This document shows, one piece after another, positions 26,407 through 34,800 of a DNA stretch of 64,000 bases. Positions within the stretch are counted from its first letter, which is position 1, and every line of letters starts with the position of its first letter. The notes under the pieces are model-generated. The model saw nothing but the letters and a program-made list of their open reading frames with translations. It did no database searches and was not told where the DNA came from. The position numbers were made by a program, and so were the translations under genes. This DNA comes from Amycolatopsis aidingensis (lineage in GTDB: Bacteria > Actinomycetota > Actinomycetes > Mycobacteriales > Pseudonocardiaceae). The stretch spans positions 5,430,001 through 5,494,000 of the forward strand of contig NZ_CP076538.1 in NCBI RefSeq assembly GCF_018885265.1, read 5' to 3'.

Positions 26407-27576
26407 ATGCAGCTCGCCCGTCGGATGAACCGCCTCGGAACGGAGTCGGCCTTCGAGGTACTGGCCAAGGCAAAGGCACTGGAAAAGGACGGCAGGGAGA
26501 TCATTCACCTGGAGATCGGGGAACCTGATTTCGATACGCCGGGCCATATCGTCGCGGCCGCGCAGCAGGCATTGAGCGAGGGACACACCCACTACGTTCC
26601 CGCTCCCGGTATTCCGGAACTGCGGAACGCGGTCACCGACTTCCTGACCCGCAACGAAAGGCTGGCGGCCTCGCCCGAACAGGTGGTGGTGACCCCCGGC
26701 GCCAAGCCGATCATGTTCTTCACCATCCTCGCGCTGTGCGAGGAGGGCGACGAGGTGCTGTACCCCGATCCGGGGTTTCCCATGTATGCCTCGATAACCC
26801 GCTTCGCAGGCGCCACACCGGTCGCGGTACCGCTGCGCGAGTCCAATGGCTTCACCATCGACCCCGGTGAGCTGGACTCGCTCGTCACCGACCGCACGAA
26901 ACTGCTGATCCTGAACTCCCCGCACAACCCCTGTGGCAGTTCACTGACCAAGGAGCAGGTCGAGGCCATCGCCGAGATCGCGCTCCGACGTGACCTGCTC
27001 GTCCTCTCCGACGAGGTGTACTGGGCACTTCGTTATGGCGGTGAGCAGCACAGCGTGCTCGACGTCCCGGGGATGGCCGAGCGGACCATCCTGCTCGACG
27101 GCTGGTCGAAGACCTTCGCGATGACCGGCTGGCGCCTGGGATTCGGGGTGTTCCCCACGCCGCTGGTGGAACCGGTCACCAGGCTCGCGATCAACTCCGT
27201 GTCCTGCACCTCGGCCTTCAGCCAGCATGCAGCGATCGCGGCGTTGACCGGACCATGGGAGGAGGTGGAACGGATGCGGTCGGCATTCGCCGAGCGGTGC
27301 GAGGTGATCACCTCCGGCCTGAACGCCATTCCCGGGGTCTCCTGCGTACGCCCCGGCGGTGCGTTCTACGCCTTCGCCAACATCACCGAACTCGGGCGGA
27401 CGGCCGCGGAGCTGTCCGATCTGTTGCTGGAACGGGCCGGGGTAGCGGTCACTCCGGGGACCGCGTTCGGCGGGTACGGCGAGGGGTACATCCGGTTCTC
27501 CTACGCCAATTCCACCGAGAACATCACGGCCGCGCTCGCCGCTGTCGAGCGGGTGGTGCGGGATGAGCTGTCGTAG
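26407..27576 (+). CDS. Class I/II (fold type I) PLP aminotransferase
   Basis: The 389-residue enzyme has the aspartate-aminotransferase-type pattern: HLEIGEPDFDTP, NSPHNPCGSS, SDEVYWALRYGG, the PLP lysine Lys235 in SKTFAMTGWRLG, and the substrate-carboxylate Arg in YIRFSYANS. AAGGAG precedes the ATG. It follows sucD by 113 bases. In the cluster it could transfer amino groups to glyoxylate or another 2-oxo acid, but the substrate is not readable from sequence. Its TAG stop lies inside a dispersed repeat. Confidence 0.85.
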   Translation: MQLARRMNRLGTESAFEVLAKAKALEKDGREIIHLEIGEPDFDTPGHIVAAAQQALSEGHTHYVPAPGIPELRNAVTDFLTRNERLAASPEQVVVTPGAKPIMFFTILALCEEGDEVLYPDPGFPMYASITRFAGATPVAVPLRESNGFTIDPGELDSLVTDRTKLLILNSPHNPCGSSLTKEQVEAIAEIALRRDLLVLSDEVYWALRYGGEQHSVLDVPGMAERTILLDGWSKTFAMTGWRLGFGVFPTPLVEPVTRLAINSVSCTSAFSQHAAIAALTGPWEEVERMRSAFAERCEVITSGLNAIPGVSCVRPGGAFYAFANITELGRTAAELSDLLLERAGVAVTPGTAFGGYGEGYIRFSYANSTENITAALAAVERVVRDELS

Positions 27577-27616
27577 ACGGGTTCGGCGACCGCGCGCCTT
27601 CTTCAACACAGCCTAG
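27573..27616. repeat. Dispersed intergenic repeat, copy 1
   Basis: This 44-base element (GTAGACGGGTTCGGCGACCG at its left end, AACACAGCCTAG at its right end) recurs at 55420-55463 with about four mismatches and two single-base gaps. It spans the stop codons of the convergent aminotransferase and MFS genes, so it supplies both TAG stops and the whole 36-base gap. Confidence 0.75.
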
Positions 27617-28968
27617 AAAGAGGGTGATGGCGGCAGCACGGTCGGCATCCCCGGCCGCCGGAGCGTCCGGACGAGTACCGCGCCGACCAGGCTCAGCACC
27701 GCCACGATCGGGAGGGCCATGACCGTTCCCGCGGGGTAGGCGAAGATCATCGCCAGGCCGATGCCGATCAGGCCACCGGAAGCCTTCGCCCCGTAGAACA
27801 GGCTGAAGATGGGCAAACCCGGGTGCTCACCGAAATGCGCCTCGGCCAGACCGGGCAGCACCGCATAGCAGGTACCCGCGCTCGCGCCCGCCACGAAGGC
27901 ACCGGCCAGCAGCAGCCACCACAGGCCGTGCAACCCGGCGAACAGCAGCACCAGCTGGGCCGCGGCCCCCGCCGCCAGTGCCCGCCGCACCAGCCGAGTT
28001 CGGCCCAACCGGTCCCCCGCCCAGCCTGCGGCCAGCCGCGCCAGCCCGCTCGCGCCTGCCAGCACCCCGACGGCGGCGGCCGCCATCGCCGGCCCCGCGC
28101 CGTCCCGCGTGGCCAGCAGCGCCAGGTAGGCAAGGTCGAACAGGGAGACCGCGGCGGCACAGGCCACCGCGAGATAGAGCAGGGCGGACATCCGGGTGCG
28201 CAGTACCTCGCCGGGCGCATACCGGCGCACTGCGGGCTTGTTGTTCCGCAGGCCGGGGTTGATCGATTTGTCGACCGCCCACCGTCGCGGGTCGATATGC
28301 GCGGGCCACCAGCCCTCCGGCGGATCGCGCAGCACGGCGGCGGCCGCACCGGCCACCAGCAGCACCGCTCCCCCGGACAGCACGAGCAGCAGGTCGACCC
28401 CGCCCGTGCCGGCGAGCCAGCCAGCCAGCACGAGGAACGGAATCGCGCCGTAGGCGAACGCCCCGCTCACGAACGAGGTCCGCGCCGGTCGCTCCGGGTA
28501 CCACTGGGCGACGACACCGAGCGCCGTCCCGTAGATCAGCCCGGCCCCGAGGCCGCCGAGCACGGCGTGGTTCAGCAGCGCCACCAGGAAGCTGCCCGAG
28601 GCGCCGAGAGTGATCAGGCCGTTCGCGGTGAGCACCGCACCCGCCGCCATCGGCACGACCGGCGCCAGCCGCAACCGGTGTCGCAGCCGGGCCACGGGAT
28701 ACACGGTGAGGCTCTGGCAGCAGGTCCAGATCGCGAGCACGGCCAGCGCCTCGGTGACCGTCCAACCGTGCAGCTCACCGAGGACCGGGATCAGCGCGCC
28801 GTAGCCGTACTGCCCGAGGCTTGCCACCAGCATCGCCGCCCAGGCCGCCCACAGCATCCAGCCCCGGGACCGCCCGAGCAGTTCCCGATCGCTCACGCCG
28901 ACGCGATGCCGCCTGCCATAGAAGTCACGTACCTCGTGCGGGACGGAGGGAAAGCCGGAGCCACGCAT
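27613..28968 (-). CDS. MFS transporter, oxalate/formate antiporter-like (OFA family)
   Basis: The 451-residue protein has twelve hydrophobic segments in two halves. GLGAGLIYGTALGVVAQWYPE and the central RYAPGEVLRTR, together with the late IFSLFYGAKASGG, follow the pattern of OFA carriers such as OxlT. It probably imports oxalate or exchanges it for formate. ATG 28968 has GAGGTGG just upstream. The operator copy at 28990-29000 lies 22 bases before the start, putting the gene in the same regulon as the catabolic enzymes although it is on the opposite strand. Confidence 0.8.
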   Translation of the reverse strand: MRGSGFPSVPHEVRDFYGRRHRVGVSDRELLGRSRGWMLWAAWAAMLVASLGQYGYGALIPVLGELHGWTVTEALAVLAIWTCCQSLTVYPVARLRHRLRLAPVVPMAAGAVLTANGLITLGASGSFLVALLNHAVLGGLGAGLIYGTALGVVAQWYPERPARTSFVSGAFAYGAIPFLVLAGWLAGTGGVDLLLVLSGGAVLLVAGAAAAVLRDPPEGWWPAHIDPRRWAVDKSINPGLRNNKPAVRRYAPGEVLRTRMSALLYLAVACAAAVSLFDLAYLALLATRDGAGPAMAAAAVGVLAGASGLARLAAGWAGDRLGRTRLVRRALAAGAAAQLVLLFAGLHGLWWLLLAGAFVAGASAGTCYAVLPGLAEAHFGEHPGLPIFSLFYGAKASGGLIGIGLAMIFAYPAGTVMALPIVAVLSLVGAVLVRTLRRPGMPTVLPPSPSF

Positions 28969-28989
28969 GGGACCACCTCGTGAATTTGT

Positions 28990-29000
28990 ATACTGTATCC
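28990..29000. promoter_or_regulatory. Probable GntR operator upstream of the OFA transporter
   Basis: ATACTGTATCC matches the cluster motif ATACTGYATAC at ten of eleven positions and is preceded by TTGT, extending the dyad (TTGTATACTGTAT). A second TTGTATACC half lies at 29008-29016. Confidence 0.6.
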
Positions 29001-29060
29001 AGCACCTTGTATACCACTGTGATCCAGCACACGCCAGCCCTTCGATCCGGCAACCCGAAC

Positions 29061-29100
29061 GTGAACCGGCCCGGCGATCACTGCCGCCGGGCCGGTTCAC
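29061..29100 (-). terminator. Strong hairpin downstream of the ALF-AbfB-LGFP gene
   Basis: The 16-base arms 29061-29076 and 29085-29100 are perfectly complementary around an 8-base loop. It begins 22 bases after the stop of the secreted ALF protein gene and separates that gene from the OFA transporter promoter. Confidence 0.75.
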
Positions 29101-29122
29101 ATGGTTCGGTCAGCCTGTTCGG

Positions 29123-31315
29123 TCAGTCGTAGTGCACGGTGGTCTGACCGGTCTCCTTGTTGTGCTCGATCCGGCCGCCCTGGAACCGCTGAGTCAGCAC
29201 GCCCTGGGACTCGCTCTGCTCGGCCACCGGGTAGCCCAGCCGCGACGTCGCCCGGCCCAGAGCGGACCACTTGTCGCGGATCTCGCCCCACACCGCGTGC
29301 GCTCCGCTGTTCGGGGACCAGTAGATCGAGCCACCATCCGGGCGGTCGAAGTCGTTGTACCGGCCCACGCCATCAGAAGCCGTCAGCATATCGGTGATCG
29401 GATAGCCGAGGATGCCTTTCTCCCAGCCAAGGTCGGCCCACTTTTTCCTGATCGCCCCTTGAATCAGGTGCGCACCGGTGTCCGGGGACCAATAGATCGA
29501 CGTGTCGTACTTGCTGAAATGGTTGTACCGGCCGATACCGTCAGGCGTGGTCCGATGATCGGTTTCCGGAACCCCGAATCCGCCCTTGTGCCCACCGAGC
29601 TCCAAGTACTTCTCCAGAACCGATGCGGCGATCTGCCTCGCTCCGGTCTCGCTGGTCCAGTACATCCGGCCACGTTCGTACACACGCCAACGGACATCGC
29701 CGTCGGCCTGCTCGACATCTTGCGGCCCGCCGAGACGTTCCCGAATCGCGGTGTCATTGAGCCATCGCAGCAGAATCCCGGTAGAGACAGGGTTCGCACC
29801 CATGACCCGCCATGAAGCATCCGCTTCGTAGTACGCCGACTTGTCGAACCAATGTTCACCGCTGTCGTTCGCGACCCACACCTGCCCATCGATGTGCCGC
29901 AAGAATCGACCAGGTTCGCTGAAAGCCTCGAGACTGACGCCGCCACCATGCAGGCCAGTCCGCGAACACCAAGTGGCATTCGCGCGGAACTGGTCACTAC
30001 CGTCGCTGGGCAACGCCTTGACTCGCAGGTCTTCGTGAGTCAGATACACGCCTGGTCGACCGTCCACCTCGAAGGAATGGCAGTCAGGGTCGGCAAGGCC
30101 CCTGAGCACCCGCCAATTGGCGTCCGCGCCGACGCCCTGCGCGGGAACCGGCTCCCCCGGATGGATCCGTACCGGCGAATCGTCCTCCTTGTGGCGGATG
30201 TACCAGCCACGCATACCACGTGTATCAGCCCGCAACGACTGCACCAAGTTGTTGTACTGGCCGTAACGGAGGAAGCGCGACACTTCGGCAGGCCCGGCAT
30301 CCAGTGCGGTCTGCGCCGCGTGCGCCAGGCCAGGGTGGACCAGGCTGTTCTCGGCCCAGGTCTTGATCTCCAGGACTCGCTTGCGGTCGGCCTCCTCCTG
30401 CTCTCGCAACTCGTTGGCCTTGTCCCGCTCGTCGGCCTCGTAGATGCCGACCTCGATGAACTGCTTCCACACGGCCGGGTCCGAGCTGCGCAGCGCCGCG
30501 ATCGCCGCGGCCTGCACCTCGGTGTCCGGTTCGGCGCGGTCCCACACCTCACGGATGAAGTTGTCGTCGGAGAGGTCGAGCATCCCATCAGTGGGCACAA
30601 CGCCAAGCACCGAGCGCATCGCACGATCCTTGGCGGCGCGGGCACGCTGCCGGGCCTTCTCCTCCTCGGAGGCCTGTTCGTCCTCCTCGATCGCGTCGAG
30701 CTGATCCTGCTCGTGCGCCTCGCGGATGCCCTCGGAAAGGAACCGCTTCTGCGCGGCCTCATCCGCGCCGAAGGCCTCCAGCGCCGCGGCCTTCACCCGG
30801 TCACCCTCGGCGCGTTCCCACAGCTCGTAGATGAAGTCCCGGTAGCTCAGCACCAGCATCTCCGGCGTCGGTTCGATCCCGATCACCATCGCGCCGTTGC
30901 GCTTGAGCTCACGCGCGATCCGCGCCTTCTCGGCGTCGCGCAGCTCGTTGGCCTGGTCCCGCTTGACCGCCTCGTGGATTCCGTTCTTGATCCACGCCGT
31001 GCAGGCGGCGTCGGAGTCAGTGTCCCCCAGCGCCAGTTCGGCGGAGGCACGTACCTCCTCGCCCTCGGCCCGGTTCCACAGCTCGAACACGAAGTTGCGA
31101 TCGCTGAGCACCAGCAGGTCGTCACCGGCCACGATCCCCAGCGCCGAGGCCGCCCGGACCTTGTCCTGCAGGGTGGCCTCCGGCACCTCGGCCGCCTCGG
31201 CCTGCTGACTGGCCGGGGCGTTCTGCGCCGGATCGGCCGCCGCGACCGGACTCAGCAGCCCCGCCGGGACCGCACAGATCGCCGTCGCGACGACAACACG
31301 TCTCCACCGTCTCAT
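29123..31315 (-). CDS. Secreted ALF-repeat, AbfB-domain and LGFP-repeat protein
   Basis: The 730-residue protein has a signal peptide (MRRWRRVVVATAICAVPAGL, cut near AAA). Four or five ALF repeats follow at about residues 45-360, each with a D-x-N/D-F-hydrophobic-x-E/V-W core such as LSDRNFVFELW and LSDDNFIREVW. Next come an AbfB-like beta-trefoil (about 385-500, CHSFEVDGRPG and FLRHIDGQVWV) and three or four LGFP repeats (for example KWADLGWEKGILGYP), which bind cell-wall polymers. No enzyme domain or toxin tip is visible, so it looks like a wall-bound adhesin or scaffold. It is the last gene of the ALF locus; ATG 31315 follows AGGA. Confidence 0.82.
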   Translation of the reverse strand: MRRWRRVVVATAICAVPAGLLSPVAAADPAQNAPASQQAEAAEVPEATLQDKVRAASALGIVAGDDLLVLSDRNFVFELWNRAEGEEVRASAELALGDTDSDAACTAWIKNGIHEAVKRDQANELRDAEKARIARELKRNGAMVIGIEPTPEMLVLSYRDFIYELWERAEGDRVKAAALEAFGADEAAQKRFLSEGIREAHEQDQLDAIEEDEQASEEEKARQRARAAKDRAMRSVLGVVPTDGMLDLSDDNFIREVWDRAEPDTEVQAAAIAALRSSDPAVWKQFIEVGIYEADERDKANELREQEEADRKRVLEIKTWAENSLVHPGLAHAAQTALDAGPAEVSRFLRYGQYNNLVQSLRADTRGMRGWYIRHKEDDSPVRIHPGEPVPAQGVGADANWRVLRGLADPDCHSFEVDGRPGVYLTHEDLRVKALPSDGSDQFRANATWCSRTGLHGGGVSLEAFSEPGRFLRHIDGQVWVANDSGEHWFDKSAYYEADASWRVMGANPVSTGILLRWLNDTAIRERLGGPQDVEQADGDVRWRVYERGRMYWTSETGARQIAASVLEKYLELGGHKGGFGVPETDHRTTPDGIGRYNHFSKYDTSIYWSPDTGAHLIQGAIRKKWADLGWEKGILGYPITDMLTASDGVGRYNDFDRPDGGSIYWSPNSGAHAVWGEIRDKWSALGRATSRLGYPVAEQSESQGVLTQRFQGGRIEHNKETGQTTVHYD

Positions 31316-31372
31316 TGTTAGTCCTGACAATATATAATCCTAACTCGATTTTGATTATTTCCTGAAGCTCTA

Positions 31373-31831
31373 TTATCCTGGCACCCTTACCACTGTGATC
31401 GACCCATTATGCCAGTACTCAATTAAGATCTCGTCGACCGGCGAAAAAACCCACACGTCATCTCCTATCTCGATGAGACGTTCCGCGTGCGCCGCCGCCA
31501 GACTGCCTGGCATGGCGACCGTGGGGATAATAAGATTTCCCCAGAAAACGATCACCTCCGCATCCGACGCGACGAAGTCTTCCGTAGCTCCGGCCAGCTC
31601 GCGTGCGGATTCTTCCAGGTCGAGATCGACTCGTTCGCGTAACACCTCGGATATCCGCAGTTCGATCCCACCAAACTTATTCTCTGAAGCCGGGAAGCGA
31701 CCGAGGCTCAACGAGTAGTACGCGTCGTTCGCAGCACCGTCCAGCATACGGACGAGTGGACGCGACGAGGATCCTACGTCGGACAACAACTCGTTCAGCA
31801 AGTGCGGGCGACTACCATACGAAGAACTCAT
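31373..31831 (-). CDS. Probable immunity protein for the upstream polymorphic toxin
   Basis: The 152-residue acidic, soluble protein (MSSSYGSRPHLLNELLSDVG to VVRVPG) has no signal peptide. It starts two bases after the toxin stop and has lower GC than its neighbours. These are the usual marks of an immunity gene: small, cytosolic, directly after a toxin tip and atypical in composition. The C-terminal half shows a repeated strand pattern (DDVWVFSPVDEILIEYW). I do not recognise a named immunity family. The role is inferred from position. Confidence 0.65.
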   Translation of the reverse strand: MSSSYGSRPHLLNELLSDVGSSSRPLVRMLDGAANDAYYSLSLGRFPASENKFGGIELRISEVLRERVDLDLEESARELAGATEDFVASDAEVIVFWGNLIIPTVAMPGSLAAAHAERLIEIGDDVWVFSPVDEILIEYWHNGSITVVRVPG

Positions 31832-31833
31832 AC

Positions 31834-34800
31834 TTAGATGTTACCATCGAGAATAGCCAGGAATTCCTCCTTGGTTCCCGGCCATTTTATCGCCCATTTT
31901 TCACCGCTCGACCCACGGCCAATCATGATGTTGATATGAGGCCCTTTATCGGGATCCCAGTCCAATCGAAACCGTTTGTACACACCGTCGACCCTAGTCT
32001 CAAAGCCAACCACTTTGTCGTACGTTTCCGGAAATGATTCCAGCCGTCCCCGGTACGGCTCACGTGTCGCCGGATCGACCTTGCCCAGGAGGTTGAGTGC
32101 CTTGTTACGTGCTTGCTCATAACTCGGAAAGTCGAGCGATACCTCCTTGCACTTCTTGCCAGCCGCCTCGAAGGATGTTGTGATCGCGGATGGGCCCGAA
32201 ACCGGGTCTGCTCCTGCCCCCACGAGTTGGGCGGATGCCGTGCCGTTCGGGACCAGGCCCGCCCGGCAAGCAGCTTTAATCTTGCTGACCAAGTTCCGGG
32301 TCTGCTTCAGAATGCGTTTCCCCGCTGCGGAACCCTCAAGAAAACGTACGAACCCGCCAGCCAGCTTGCCGATCGCGTTGGCGACGGCCGGAGCCTTGAA
32401 GATCAGCGCCACCAGGGAAGCCGCATCGACCACCGTCCACAGACAGCTCAGGAAGTTACCGTCGCCAAAACACCGCTTGGCGTCTTCCCAACCGATAACT
32501 CCCTTCAGCACATCCGCACCGATCTCCACGAGAAACTCGCCGAAGCTCTTGTTCGCCGCGGCCAGTCCTTCGCGAAACTCCCGGACCGCTTCCATCCCGC
32601 CTTCCATCATGAGGAGCTCTTCCTCACGTGGCGTCAGCCGTGGCTCGTTGCCATCCCCAGCCTGCTGGGCCGCTTCCTCGCGCCGCCTGCGTTCCTCCTC
32701 GCGGGCAGCGGCCTCGGCGCGTTCGGCTGCCTTGATGGCCTCGGCCGCGTGCCCACGCGCGTTCTTGGCGGCTTCGGCGGCTTCCTCCGCGTGCTGCTGT
32801 GCGCTCGCTGCGGCGGCCTTGGCCGCCTCGGCATCGCGTTGTGCCTGTTCGGCGGCGCTTCGTGCGGCCGCAGCGTCCTGCTCCGCCGTGGTGGCCGCGG
32901 CCCGTGCGGTGGCGGCCTCCTGCTCGGCGGCGTCGGCGGAACGACCGGCCAGTGCCGCGTCCCTTGCGGCGGCGTTGGCGGCCGCCCGCGCCTTGCGGGC
33001 GTCCTCCTGGGCCTGCGCGTCGGCGCGGTTGGCGCTGGCCGCGGCTTCCCGTGCCTTGGCGCCCTCGGCCGCGGCGTCCGCGGCGACCCGCTGTGCCTGC
33101 GCGGCGGAGTCCGCGGCGGCGGAGGCGGACTCGGCGGCCCTTGCCGCCGCGTCGAAGGCCGGTTTGACCTCCTCGGCAGCCTCGTCGGCGGCCTGGCGGG
33201 CCGCCTGTGCGGCGGCCACGGCTTCCTCGGCACGCTGCTGCGCCGCCGCGGCCTGCTCCTCGCCGACCTGCTGGGCCTGCTCGGCAACCAGCTGGGCGAA
33301 GTCCGCGTCGATGTCCTCCCCGGTGAACGGGGCCACGATGGTGATCGCCGTGTTCGCGGGGTCGGTGATGCCTTCCGACGAGGATCGCGCCGACATGGCC
33401 GCCCGCACCGCGATCCCGGCCTGGGTCGCCGCGGACACCGCTTCGGCCTCCGCGGCGGCGGCCTCGTCCTTGGTGCGCTGCGCCGCCCACAGCGCACGCA
33501 TCGCCTCATCGGCGGCCTGCTGCGCCAGATTGGCCGCGTTGCGGGCATGCTGGGCCGCCCGCGCCTCGGCGGCGGTGGCCTCCTTGGCCTTGGCGTTGGC
33601 CTCGGTAGCCGCCGCATGCGTCTCGGCTGCCTGTGCCTCGGCCTCGTCCGCGGCGGCGTCCGCGCGCGCCGCGGCCGCCTCGGCCTCCCTGGCAGCCGCC
33701 CTGGCCCGCGCCGCGGCCCGGGTCGCCTCGGTCGCGGCCGCCCTGGCGCTGGCCGCCGCACCGCTGGCCAGCTGGGCCGCACTACCCGCTTCCTGCGCGG
33801 CGGTGGCCGCGGTGTTCGCTTCGCCCCGCGCCCGGATCGCGGCCTGCCCGGCCTCTACCTCGTGCTCGGTGCCCTTGGCGGCCGCGGCGGTGGCCTCCAT
33901 CGCCCGCGCCCTTGCCACCGCGGCCTGCCGCCGCTGCTCGGCCGCGAACGCCGCCTGCCGCGCCTCCTGTGCCCTGCGTTCCTCGGACAGCGCGTGCTGT
34001 TTGGCTTGACCGGCGATGCGGTCCTGCTCCTCGGCACGAGACCGTGCCCCGGCGGCGATACTGGCCTTGTACTCGGCGGTGGATCGCGCCCTCGCGGCAA
34101 CCGCTGCCTGCTGCTGGGCCCGCTGCCGGGCCGCGGCGGCGTTGGCCCGCTCGGTCTCCGCCCGCTGCCGGGCGTCTGCGGCCTTACGCTGCTCGGCCTC
34201 CGCGGTCAGCCGGGCCTGCCGGGTGCGCTCGGCCGCCGCCCAGGCCCGCTGCTCGGCCTCCTGCGCCTGGATCCGCGCCCGCCTGGCCTGGTCCGCCGCA
34301 TGCCGGGCCGCCACCGCCTGTGCCTGCGCGGCCTCGGCCAGCGAGGCGGCCGAGGCCGCATGCTCCTCGGCGTGCCGGCGCCAGCGGCGGGCCTGCTCGG
34401 CATGCGCCTCGGCCTTCTCCTGCCCCTCGTTGGCCTTGTCCGTGGCCTCGGTGGCCACCACCGCGTGCTGCGCGGTCTGCACCGCACCCACCGCGGCCTG
34501 TGCCGCGGCGGCCATACCCTCGGCGATATCCGCCCAGTCCGCGCCGTAGGTCAGCCCGGTCTCGACCAGGATGTCCGCCTCACCCCGCGCCCGCGCGGAA
34601 GCGGCGCCCGCCTGCTCGGCCGCGCTACGCGCATAGCCGAGCTGCCGCTCGACCTCACGCTTCACCTCGGAGAACGATCCGTTGTGGTGCCCGCCCGCCT
34701 CGTTCGCGGCCAGGATCTGCGCGGCCTCCCGCGCCTCGTTCGAGGCCAGGGTCATCGCGTTCGCGGCCCGTTGCAGCGCCCGCACCCCGTCCCCGTGCGC

